From Pachypanchax playfairii (Eukaryota > Chordata > Actinopteri > Cyprinodontiformes > Aplocheilidae): a DNA stretch of 64,000 bases. The position numbers and the translations under genes were made by a program. The DNA lies in contig SSNP01000050.1 in the NCBI GenBank assembly GCA_006937955.1, positions 2,242,037 to 2,306,036 of the forward strand, written 5' to 3'. The notes under the pieces are model-generated. The model made no database searches and was not told the origin of the DNA. It worked only from the letters and a program-made list of their open reading frames with translations. Positions 48,622 to 64,000 of this stretch are shown piece by piece; within the stretch, counting starts at the first letter, position 1; each line of letters begins with the position of its first letter.

Positions 48622-49931
48622 GAGTGGACACAACCCCCGTAGAAACAGGACCTGTCAGGGGGCAAAGGTCATACCTGTGGCTATGTTCTGGACACATTTA
48701 AAGATTTTAGTTCATTTTGAGATTGGATGTTGAGAAAAACTCAACTGAATGAAGACAAAGATGCTTTACAATGATTGTTTTATAAGTTTATAGAAGATCG
48801 ACACACAGCTCGTAATGTGGATCAAAGTTTTAGCTCAGGAAAAGTAAATTAGAAGGAAACAGTGTGTTAGTGTGTTAATGCTTCAGATCAATCATGAAAT
48901 ACACAAAAATGACTTTTTAAATGTTTTTTTTCTTCCTTTTTTAATGTGAGAGCTTATTTTATAAAATGAATCTTCAAGGATATTTACTCGTTTTTTTATT
49001 TCAAACACTCAGATCTTTAATGGAAACAACACAAAATTCTCTAACGTGGAAGTGAAGAATCTTTATTTTTATTACATGTTCAATGAATTCAAATTTTATT
49101 TGTCTACAAAATAAAAGTTTGTTTCTCATTAACGAACCCATTCAACAATGTGTTTCGACCACAACAAATAAACACTGCAAGAGTGAAAAAACTTTCAAAT
49201 AAAACTTTATTTAAATATTTTGCAACACATTCCCTCCTGTCAGTCTCTCCACGTTTCTAATGCAAACAGAAATGTTCTGCAATTTCAACAGATAAAAAAA
49301 TAGACCCTCATCTCAAAGATGGACCACAGTATGTATCATCTTCCAGCTCTATTAGTTGACAAATAATTGAATATTTTATTGTTAAAAGGAGAATTAGACA
49401 ATAAAAAAACTGGTTCAGTAACAAGCAGATAATTTGTTTTACAGCCAGAAATTCAAACACCACTTCCTGAAAAACAGTGCAGACACAATAATGTGTTTGA
49501 ATAAATGAGTTATGTAAATAAAAGAATAGGTTATTAATGGCCTTGCAGCTGCTTTACTTCCACTTCTAGATGTACGATCTGTTCCTCCCATAATAATAAA
49601 CCTGATCATGTGACAGAACATCTGTATGAAAACAGTCTCATATTCATCGAACACAGTACAAGCTGAAAGGAGGATTCTTCTACATGTTATGTTTTTTTAT
49701 GAATCTTACAGAAAAATTAGAGTTGCTTTCCATCTCTGCAGACTGCAGACCATCATTCATTTCAAAACAACTGAAACACATTTATACAAAGGTTTACAGA
49801 GTTTTGGAGCTTTGGTTTTACAATCTGGAGCTTAAAAATGAAGGTTTTCTCACGATTTCCAACCTGATGATCCAACGAAGAGCAGCAGATGAAAATAACC
49901 TGCTTGTTTTTATCATTAAATGTAGAATCAA
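48622..49931. other. Convergent 3' untranslated regions of cdh15 (+) and spg7 (-)
   Basis: The two stop codons are 1310 bp apart. Plus-strand AATAAA signals occur at 49110-49115 and 49198-49203. Minus-strand signals (TTTATT on the plus strand) occur at 49206-49211 and 49375-49380. No other gene fits in between. Confidence 0.7.
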
Positions 49932-54753
<4,822 letters not shown>

Positions 54754-56144
54754 GGTGTCTATTATCAGTCAAAATGAACATTAATTGACCAGCTACAGAG
54801 CCATTACATTAACTCGAATGTGGAGCATAGCAATCGTTTGTTTACTTCCCCAACCTTGGAGCTAGCATTGTTATTCAACCGCATTTCTTCTTCTTCTGTT
54901 GTTCCTATTAGTGGTTGGTAATCAGCTAGTGGGGCGAGGCTGCCACCTATTGGTAATAAAAATCTCTCGCGTGAGCACCGGTATGGGATCCCAGGATGTT
55001 GTAGTACAAAGATGCACATTTTAAAATAAGAAAAATACATGAACTACTCCACTTTCATTGCAATGATAAAATAAAACTATTTACCCGAATAAAACGAATT
55101 TTAAAAACGTCACTTTGGTCACTGTTGTATTTTTACGAAGAGCCGGCAGAGGGCGCCATTGATTAAGATGACTGACTGTCGCTTTTCGTGCAGTTGATCT
55201 ATTTAAACCTGGTAAAATCGCATTTTGTTCTAACTTGTGAGATCTAAGGTGTATATTAAAATCCTTTATGTGTGGCACAGGATTATTGTTACAAACGTGA
55301 CAACAAGTATTTTTATGACGACTATACACTTTAATATTGTCATTTAATTAAGCCCATAGACTCCATGACAGGCTAGGGAACATACATTTATGCTGTAATT
55401 CCCCGCCGTTCTTGTTGTAAACAAATAAAGTGAAAATAGTGAAATGCGACGTGTACAGGTCAGTGTGAGTGGCACACGAGGCTCCAATAAGAATTTAGGT
55501 TTTTCTCTGGAACCAATAGCAGCTGTCGTATCATGTCTTTGCGTTTTAGTCGGACCAAGGGAGCGTCAACTTTTAACACCATGTCGCTCCGTTTACGAGT
55601 CAACATCGTCGTCTGTGAACATAAAACTATTTTTTAGCTACGATCTATTGCTGTTAAAAACATTTGACCTGAGTCATTCATTAAACACAAGGTCTAACAT
55701 AAGTGCCACAGAAAAAAAGGTTAATATGTACGACTGTCATTTTACAACACGTTCGTAATTACGTGACATTACTCTTCGTCGTTGTAATTATATTGTTTGG
55801 GCGAATCAGATTATTTTAACTTTTAAAGCTCTCACAAAAATAGTGTATTTATTTCTTTGAACAATGCAACGTTCATAAAACAATAATTTGTTTTACAAAA
55901 TAAACAACTATCAAGCCTTTCACGAGTGTAAAAACGAACGTCCCCACTGCCTGAACTCCATTTCCTTTTCTTAGTCCTCCAACAACATAATGGAGTGTGG
56001 TCTCCTGCACCTGAAATTGTAGAATACATTCAGCCATGCTGGGGCTCAGCTCTAGTTCAATTTGACTGGGGATTACGTGCTCTTTAGATCCAAAATGGAG
56101 TCAGTTTCCATACGTTCGAACGGTATCCACCCACAGAGCCTGGG
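54754..56144. promoter_or_regulatory. Divergent upstream region between spg7 and putative ankrd11 first exon
   Basis: No coding sequence was supported; the open frame at 55444-55758 lacks any family motif. The region contains an inverted CCAAT box (ATTGG, 54949-54953) suited to spg7, a CTCF-like motif (55143-55156) and more CpG dinucleotides than surrounding DNA. It probably contains the spg7 promoter. Confidence 0.5.
55143..55156 (+). promoter_or_regulatory. CTCF-type motif
   Basis: CCGGCAGAGGGCGC matches the vertebrate CTCF consensus CCASYAGRKGGCRS at 13 of 14 positions. It sits between two divergently transcribed genes, a common insulator setting. Occupancy is inferred. Confidence 0.5.
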
Positions 56145-56152
56145 CCAATCAG
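56145..56152 (+). promoter_or_regulatory. CCAAT box of the putative ankrd11 promoter
   Basis: CCAATCAG is the preferred NF-Y site. It precedes the inferred non-coding exon by a distance typical of CCAAT promoters. Confidence 0.4.
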
Positions 56153-56199
56153 AAAGGTTCTTTCATCCCGGATGCGCTTGCGTTTCAAGCGTCTACACA

Positions 56200-56633
56200 A
56201 CTGAAGTCAAAGGCCGCTCGAAAACCGCTCGAATGAGTTGGCGGAGAGGATTAAAGCGAAACAAAAATATGCTCTTTTGATGCTTCACATATACCCAAGT
56301 GAGCTTGTCGTTATACGCATGGACTCTTAAAGCTTCTTAGATTGTGGAGAAGATGAAATAGCAACACTGTATACGATTTCTGGTGGATTTTTCAGTCTGC
56401 TTTTCTTTGGACGTCTGTTTGTTGGTCTACACGGTTTTAACAAGCTAGCGCTAGCCTCGACTTTGGTGAGCTGCTTTAGCTGCAATGGTCGTCGCAAGCT
56501 TATGCGGATGTCTCCGGAATTTATATTGAACCGACTGCAACAAATGGGACTATCCAGCATCAGTCGAAAACATTGCGGCATAGACTAAACATTCACGATT
56601 CTAATAAGTACTTGAATTCGTTGGAAATTAGAG
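56200..56633 (+). other. ankrd11: Probable non-coding first exon of ankrd11 (5' end approximate)
   Basis: The segment is relatively CpG-rich, follows a CCAAT box and ends in a perfect splice donor GAG|GTAAGT at 56633/56634. It has no convincing start codon or long frame on the plus strand. In human, ANKRD11 (a nuclear ankyrin-repeat chromatin cofactor) begins with several non-coding exons and is transcribed away from SPG7 from an adjacent promoter, so position and strand fit. Nothing of the ANKRD11 protein is in the window, so the name is an inference from synteny only. The transcription start is a guess. Confidence 0.4.
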
Positions 56634-59600
56634 GTAAGTCTCATGTTGCTGTTGCTAACATGTTAACAACAACAAACTGCTGCTTCTCCCACGGTTAACT
56701 CTGGATGTAGTATGTTGCGACAAAGGTCAACCTGCAGATTTTATATTGATATTTTTTGGCTATTTATAAAACACGAATTCACCTCTTCATAGTTATACAC
56801 TATAACAAACTCCTAATTTTTATCCAAATGGCACAGTATTTTCCTAAGATGATGTGTTTCAAGTCAGGTTTTTACAGTTATACATATTATTCAGAGTTGA
56901 GGTAGAGGGAGCAAGTGATAATACTGGTATTTTGGTATTTTAGAATTAAGCATAATGATATGTAAGAAACTCACGTACAACATGTGTTGTGTGTGTTTTG
57001 ACAGGCTTGTTTTGGTTACACTAAATGCATTAATTCGCACCCTTCAATGTTTGTTAGTTTTGGAAATGCATTTTACTTACATTTTAGGTCCACTTCGATT
57101 TCCCCCACAATAATTAACATTGCATTTCTCGAGGGAGTGCGCTTAATAAAATCCTAATGTTGACCTATTTTAAATGGCTGACTGACTAATTTGGCAATTG
57201 ATCTAACATACTAATATATCTACTTTTCCAATTAGATGTGCAAAGTGTTGTAAATTCGTAGCACGAGGCACCAAGTCTTTTGCATGTGCTGGACTGTTCC
57301 AGAACTTGAGCAAAATGGATGTGCTACAAGTCAGTATTTTAAACCAGGTTCAGTATCAAATTATTAGAATCTAAACCGATGTAGAAAGTCATAGAGTTTT
57401 ATAGACCTTATGTAAGAATATTTCTCCATCTTTACATTGTATCTTGATTTACACTGTGTCAGTGTATCTGTTCATCAGCATAACAGTGTAGTGTGACATG
57501 TATGACTAGGTTTAGTGCTTGGTTTCTGTATAACATATTGTTTAAACATGGTGGGGGTTTGAAATAAGCTTGGATAGAAATGGAAAATGAAGAAGAAGCT
57601 TTCCACTTTGGTGCAGTACCAACGATGAAGAAAAAACACTGCAGTGCTGCTGGTGGTGTTTTCCACCAAGATACGGAGTGTTGAAGCTTGTAGAGGTGCT
57701 GGTGTTGACTACACTGCAGACGCAATGCATATCTGTCTGCTTTGAGCTTGGCTTCTCTTATTTGTCTTATTTTTTAGGACTGTGATATGTTTAAAGGCTC
57801 CATGCTATTAATATCAGTTTCCATATCTTGTTACAGTTGGTGTTTGTGATATGTATGTACAAATAACAGCTTTATATTTTTGCAACGTTGTAAACAAATG
57901 TGATATGTAATACATCCCTGTGGCTGTGTGTTTAATGTCTCATTAACATAACACATGAAGCCAGTTGATATTGTTCCACCAGTCCTGTGTGCCTGGTAAG
58001 TTTCTTTTCTTCAAGACAGATGATTGTCAAGATATTTGACTCTCCCAGACTGTGTTATTATTACGTGCCGTCCGGTTCCTATTAGTCCTGGGGAGATTTT
58101 GCTCCTGTTCCCATAAGTGATACCAGAGAATCGTTGTGAACCTTCTGTCTGCAACAGGAAATGGATCTCTGCTGGGGTTAGAAAGGTCATTAGCCCTAGA
58201 AAGAAAAGCTGACTATGTTTCTATGAAACTGTTCTTCAGCCTACCAGCTGATGTTGTATCTTTAAATTCTGTAGACTCCCTTAATTAATTTTAGTTTTTT
58301 TTTTGCAAGTCAGATCAACCAGTGACCAGAGATTTGTTTGTTCTCTGATTATTTATTTTTCCTCAGTCTTTAGGCTAATTGGAAATTGCTTATTGTTTTG
58401 TAGTTTTAGGTGGAATGCCACACATTTTTAAGTGATTGGAATGCTGAGAAAGAGGCCAAGTACAAAGCATTGTAGAAAAAGTAAAACGGAGAGAACACAA
58501 CCATGTTTTTATTGTTATTGTTGTTGCGGATGTCTGTCCAGTCCCTTCAGTGTCCTTCAGAATGATGTGTTAGGCCTTATTCGATTTTCTCACAATAAGC
58601 ATCAGATATTTTGACATTTTTGTTGTCTAGTGCTTCCACTAACAATTATTTTTATATTGATTTCTCAAGTAATTAATCAATATAAACAATTATTTTATTT
58701 GCATCAGCTACTTTCTTCTAGTTCTTGCTGTATACTATAAAACATATAAGTAGAAAGCACTTAAAGAGTGCAAACCTCCACCAAGCAGCTTATTTCTTCC
58801 ATAATGTGATTGAATCCTTCAAAAAATGCCTTGCTAAAAATCCAAAAATGTATTTAAATATTTACTTGAATTACTTTCAGAACATCATCAAGGGTTTTTT
58901 CTCTTTTTTTTTTACAACTTTAATAAATGGCTCGCGCCTCCCCCAGTACATTTCTGTTAGATGCTTTTGCATCACACTTGTGTTGCTGTGATGATCCAAA
59001 GAAACCTTGCAGCTCGTACAAACCAGCCTTTTATTTACTAATAGCTTGTGATGCACCTGCACTTTAGACTCTTTCAGTCTTTAAAAACATTTATGACACG
59101 TGTGCCGTTTTATCCACCGTGATAGATTTGAAACTGTAGCCTGGGAGATCAAAAGACCAGAACTGAGCTAGACCGATGTACACAGCTAAAACAAGTGGCA
59201 TTGGGAACAACTTGTATTTCAGCTTACACATTTAAGAAATCATAACTAATTTTATTAAGACTAAAACTGCAAATATTAAAGGTGGAATATGGAACATGAA
59301 CACCAAACCAACAACACAAAGCCTTTAGCCATCTGGGTGAGGTCAACATATATTCCTCACCAAACCCCCTCTGATCTCCGATCGGAGAAGGACAATAAAA
59401 TATTCCGTTCAGCTCACTGATCATGCTCCCCAGCCCTGCTTATCACACTGATTCTGATAAAATTAGACTCCTACCTGTTGCTCAGTCGTCGATTCAGTCC
59501 ATGTCAAAGAGCTCACGTAGCTGCCCCGGCTCTTCTCAAGCAAACCAAAACTTCCTGCAGTCCCCTCCTAAGCTCTTCTGTCCTCCTCACACCACCCTGC

Positions 59601-62600
59601 GTGCCTCACTTCTCAACCAGCAACAGAATCCTCCGTGGTGTGTCCTCCTGTTGAACCTGCAACCCGGAGTTCCCTCAATTCAGCCACCTGCAGCTTTGTG
59701 TTAGTGTGAGTTGCTAATAAAGACTTTTCCACACAAACCTGCTTGTCACATGTTGGGGAATCCCCCAAATGAGGTCAATAATCACCACATATTCCTGGGG
59801 CTTCCAGTTGCTTGGCCTGCAGACTCCACAGCACCAGCCTCGCTATTACAGACTTTTTACCATGTTAGGCAACCCACAATGGTGCCCGTTGCTCTGCCTG
59901 CTATTGGCTGGTAGATGTAACCAAAAGGCCAACATCGTGCCTGTCAAAATTTATGTTATTATATTTTACTTCAAATAAAATTTTTAAAGGAAGTAATGCA
60001 TTTTCATTTTACAACCCTCTAAACACCCCGTGGAGGCATTATTTTGTTAAGAATATTGCTTTTTCTGAAAATTTTCCATATTGTACCTTCTAATGCTGGT
60101 TAATTATCAGAGTGGATATTATCATCATGGCAACTATTTGCAGCAGGTTTATTATAGTCAGAGCATGTAATCATACTATAAATACTTTTATTGTCTTTGT
60201 ACTGCTGTATATTCACACAATTAATTTATTGACCAAAGTAAGTGAACCGCCACTATAGTAGGGGAAATAGGTTTCCTTTGAGCTCATTATTGTTGGTTTT
60301 TTCCTGTTGACCTACTTCCTCACAGACCAAAACAAAGACTTTAGCTCATCAATAGTGGCACCGTGTTGATTGTTGAATTTTGCAAACGGTGTCTGTTTTG
60401 GATTGTTGCTGTTGTTTGAATTTCTCAGTTGTTACCAGTTTGTTACTTGTGTATCAACCTCCTCAGTTCCCTCCAGGTCAAAGCCTATCGAGCATGCTCA
60501 AAGAAACATCGAGGCATTTTTGAGCATGAATGAACCTGGAAGAACTTAACGCTCAGCCAAATTATGTAAGACTGTCAGTCCAAGTTTAGTAAATACATTT
60601 ATATATCAACCAAACATGTTTGCATGTGTTTTAAAAACTAGTTTCAGTCTGACAAGCTCCAGATTTTGTAATATTGCGTAAATGTACTAACTGACACAAT
60701 GCTCTGGTGTGCTGTTTATTCCTCACTGGCCAAAAATGGTGGCATGCTTTCTGCTCTTATATTACATAATAATTATTGTGTAGGTGGTGGTGACACAGTA
60801 TGCACTACACTTTGCAATTTTGTCCTGTGAATAATGCTTTGAAACTGTCCTCTTCAGGTTCATATGGAAAGATAAATGGGTGGTTGTGCTAGTTTGAAGA
60901 GAGAAAAGCCTTTAGCTACAAGTCCAGCACCCACTCTGCCTGCCTTCTGTCTAAGCAGGCTCTCCCCTCCCCCTTACATACTTAGAGTGTGGTCCTTTTA
61001 GGTAAACAAGCATGGCTACTCCTATTTCGTGCTTCTCTCTGTCTGTCTCTGCCTTAATGCACCAGGTTTCTCGTGTACCCGATGTTCAAGTTGTGTAAAT
61101 CTTTTATATCTGCTGTTCTTGCTGCACAATCTCAGCAGATACTCAAATGGCATCTGAAGCCTTTTGAAATTCAGCCTAGTCCTTTGCCCTCTCCTCTATC
61201 CTTGAAGAGAAATGGCATAAAATGGTGGGCCCAATGCTGCTGAGTTCCTCGGGGACTGTGGGGCCTCATTTTGAGGTCTGAGGGGTTTTTATGGTTGATG
61301 ATGTCTTAAACTCGTGTTGGGATCTGCTAGTCTTCTGGTGCACGGTTCTTGATAACATTTTATTCTCTCTGAGTTTCTTGGACATCAAAGAAGAACATTC
61401 TCTTCTTTGGTATACTGCTGTTTCTCCAGAAATGTGCCCTTTATGCATGTGCATGTTTTGATCTTTCTGATCAAAACATGAAAAGGAATAGTCATTCTTT
61501 CCTTTTTAGATGAACTTCAGCTTTTCTTGATTATAATTTTGAGTATGGGAAAATACACACCTTTTTATTAATCAGGATTAAGCCCCTAGGATGTTTTAAA
61601 TGTTGGCCCAGATACATTAAATTGGCTAACCTGCAAAATGGTTAATTTTCCTTCCTGCTGACACAACTATGTGGTACCTCATTGTAACATTTTCATATTA
61701 CTTCAGAGGAGCTCAGATATTATGAATTTGACTTGCAAGTGCCTCGCGCTTCAGCCTCAGTAAATAGAAATTAACAGTGACTTGATTAGTGTGTTTTGTT
61801 GTTCTTTATTAGCTTACAAAATCACGATTGCTGTTTCCAAACATCTGAGTGCTTGTGTGCCCCAAAACTGACTTCATGAATTGTGATGCGTGCTTGGTAT
61901 TTTGATATCATTTTTACACACCTCTTAATTTTTGTAATTGGATTTTTAAAAGTTTTGTCCTGCACATGTCCCACATCATAAAACCAGTAGACTCTGCAGT
62001 TTCTTACTGTTAAGGAGGAAAACTGCAACATTGTTGTAAACTAGAATTGCACAATATTAGTGTCACAACTTATTTGCACAAAAACCAATTCAGTGACTAC
62101 AATGTTCAACTTTGTTGAAATCCTCCTTCTCTGACTGAAGGTTTTATCTATGGAAAGGATATTTATAAAGGATGCTTTGAATAGTCCGAAACTGTGTCCA
62201 TGTTCACTAGGGCCCGGCCGATATGGATTTTTTGATACCGATATAAAGACTTAAGAGCAGGCCGATAGCCGATATAATGGCCGATAAATCCTCCACCAGA
62301 AAAAATTTCAACGATATTACTGAAAGCTAAAACACTGCATTCTGAGCTCATTCTTAAGCTCATGTCTACCTGTTATGAACTATCTGAATTATTCACTGAT
62401 TCCAAAAAATGTAAATAATAGACAAGTTTATCTATTTTATGAACATTTATTTACATTTTTAACTGGGCATTCTCATTAATGGAGATGCAGAAACACATAT
62501 ATGACAAAAATAAATCAATAAAAGAATCTGGAAAATATCGGCAATTTTTTACCGATAGCCGATATCACCCCCATATCGGCCGGCCGATATATCGGTCGGG

Positions 62601-64000
62601 CCCTAATGTTCACACTGAGAGAGTTTTGGCTTTTAACTTGCTTGGACAAAAGTATCAATCCAGGCCGTCAAGAGTCTGGATTTTGGTTGATCTGTTGGTA
62701 ATAGTTGGTGTTGGATTTGATGGATTTCTTGGGTGTGTTGTTCATATGTTGGATAAGAAATGTTTAGAGGTTAGTTGAACAGGCCTTGAAGCTGATGGTG
62801 GTGACAGTCTCATAAAATCTGTCCCCTGTCCTCAGTTTGACCACAAAAAACACAACAAGACTTTCTTATATGGTTATGCTCCAGGCTTCCTCTTTTCTCT
62901 TTAAAATTTTTGTTTACAGATATGCTGACCACCATGTTGTAAACATTTTTTCTGTAAATACTGTCTTAAAACATTAAATGTTCATGGACAGTTAGGATCT
63001 TCTGTTTAAATAAATGTTGTAGTTTTGTTGTTATAAAAACTAAATTTGCTTATTTTTAATTAAAGAAAAAAATCCTAAACTGTTATTTTTGACTGCTTTT
63101 CTTGAAGGGAAACTTGATGTTTTTTGTAAAAGAAATTCGTGTGTGCAACCTCATCCTCTTCAGTTTGGGAATCAGCTAAGCTTAGGTGGGGGTAGGAGTG
63201 TTGGGACAAAGTGTTGGATGGGGGAGGGTATAGGTGGTGTGGCCTGGCTGAATCTCAATCACCAAGACCCTTAAGCAAGGCTGGCCTTTTGATGGGCCAG
63301 CTGCAGCCATTCATCCCCCCCATTTACATTGAAATGGAGGGGGAAGGGATGACTGTTGGAAGATGGGCCTATGTGCTTGTGCGGGTGGGATGTGAATGAA
63401 AAGCAAAAGCATACCTAAATACCAAAGACAGGAGGTCTGCCATTCGGGGGCCTCTGCCCCTGCTCATACATACAAGCAGCCATACTTTGTTTTCCCCACA
63501 GCATGCTGTGGACCAGTATACTTCACACAAAGGATCTAAGAACCCCTTTTGACCAGTACATGCATTTTCGCCACTCAGCTATTTTCAGTCTTTACAGCCA
63601 GGCTAGTGGCTGTAAAGAGGTTGTGATTCATTCCACAGTTTTTAACAGGGCCTTGCTGTTGATGTGAAACCTGCTGTTTGGTGAAGCTTTCAGCTCCTGG
63701 ATGTTTTTGTCTGTAGTTCATGGAGGTTTATAGTCACAGTAATATTGAGGTAGTTCAGGTTACATGCCATCCAGAAGTTTATTGTGAAGGGACTTTTAAA
63801 GGAAGTTAATCTCATGACACTAGTAGTTGGACTTGTTCAATCAAATAGCCTTGTTAGCTGTTGTATCATATACTTCAATAGCAAAAAGAAAGTCTGATAA
63901 GCAGGACAGACAAAAAACTGATAGAAGTTCCTTTCTAGGATCACAGCAAGCTCAGAAATGATCCCTCTGCAGTAGAGTAGCAAGCAGATGACTTGCAAGA
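56634..64000 (+). other. ankrd11: Probable first intron of ankrd11 (partial)
   Basis: More than 7 kb contain no supportable exon, which agrees with the very long 5' introns of ANKRD11. It includes a hAT-type element (62208-62605). A segment at about 59,420-59,800 has an AATAAA and a TGTTGGGG/CCCC junction suggestive of an old retroelement, but it was not identifiable. The remainder is AT-rich and unassigned. Confidence 0.45.
62208..62605. mobile_element. Non-autonomous hAT-type element (MITE) with exact 8-bp target duplication
   Basis: The 398-bp element has terminal inverted repeats TAGGGCCCGGCCGATAT / TAGGGCCCGACCGATAT (16 of 17 match). It is flanked by the identical octamer ATGTTCAC at 62200-62207 and 62606-62613, the duplication length of hAT transposons. 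Several GCCGATA/TATCGG repeats lie just inside both ends. There is no coding capacity. Preserved target duplications indicate no large rearrangement since insertion. Confidence 0.88.

Noticed and set aside
55444..55758. 104-codon plus-strand frame between spg7 and the putative ankrd11 exon
   Set aside because: No recognisable domain, and it sits in promoter-like sequence; likely chance.
59339..59796. Possible LTR pair from the similar GAGGTCAA...CATATTCCT words at 59,345 and 59,774
   Set aside because: Similarity is limited to one short word with different spacing; no LTR ends, primer site or coding remnant was found.

Overview
This window is a piece of a vertebrate nuclear genome, almost certainly a ray-finned (teleost) fish. 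Genes are split by GT-AG introns. The proteins encoded are vertebrate-specific or have clear vertebrate exon structure. The dispersed repeats are types I recognise from teleosts: Tc1-like transposase relics, an RTE-type LINE tail, tRNA-derived SINEs and hAT-type short elements. All gene names come from reading translated exons against remembered family sequences; no database search was run.

Layout from left to right. Positions 1-10,404 hold the 3' end of acsf3 (+ strand, mitochondrial malonyl-CoA synthetase): a very long intron, then the last three coding exons. Positions 10,405-33,936 are a 23.5-kb intergenic stretch with no supportable gene, containing scattered transposon remnants, a 17-base assembly gap and some candidate regulatory sequence. 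Positions 33,937-48,621 hold a complete cdh15 (M-cadherin, + strand, 14 coding exons, 801 residues) with an 8.1-kb first intron. Positions 49,932-54,753 hold a complete spg7 (paraplegin, - strand, 17 coding exons, 803 residues) in a compact 4.8 kb, tail-to-tail with cdh15. Positions 54,754-64,000 hold the spg7 upstream region, a probable non-coding first exon ending in a perfect splice donor at 56,633/56,634, and then more than 7 kb without coding sequence. I infer that this is the 5' end and first intron of ankrd11.

The order acsf3, cdh15, spg7, (ankrd11) is the gene neighbourhood of human 16q24.3. In human, ANKRD11 lies between CDH15 and SPG7 and is divergent from SPG7. Here spg7 directly follows cdh15 on the opposite strand, so the spg7-ankrd11 pair appears to be flipped as a block relative to acsf3-cdh15.

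The genes are not an operon or shared pathway. acsf3 and spg7 both encode mitochondrial proteins, while cdh15 is a muscle-cell adhesion receptor. The most interesting non-genic items are: a 693-bp fold-back element with 217-bp arms, TTAA target duplications and a THAP-like zinc-finger remnant (6540-7232); a Pbx/Meis site in an E-box cluster about 9 kb upstream of cdh15; a near-perfect CTCF motif between spg7 and the putative ankrd11 first exon; a GC-AG intron in spg7; and an exact hAT-type insertion at 62,208-62,605.
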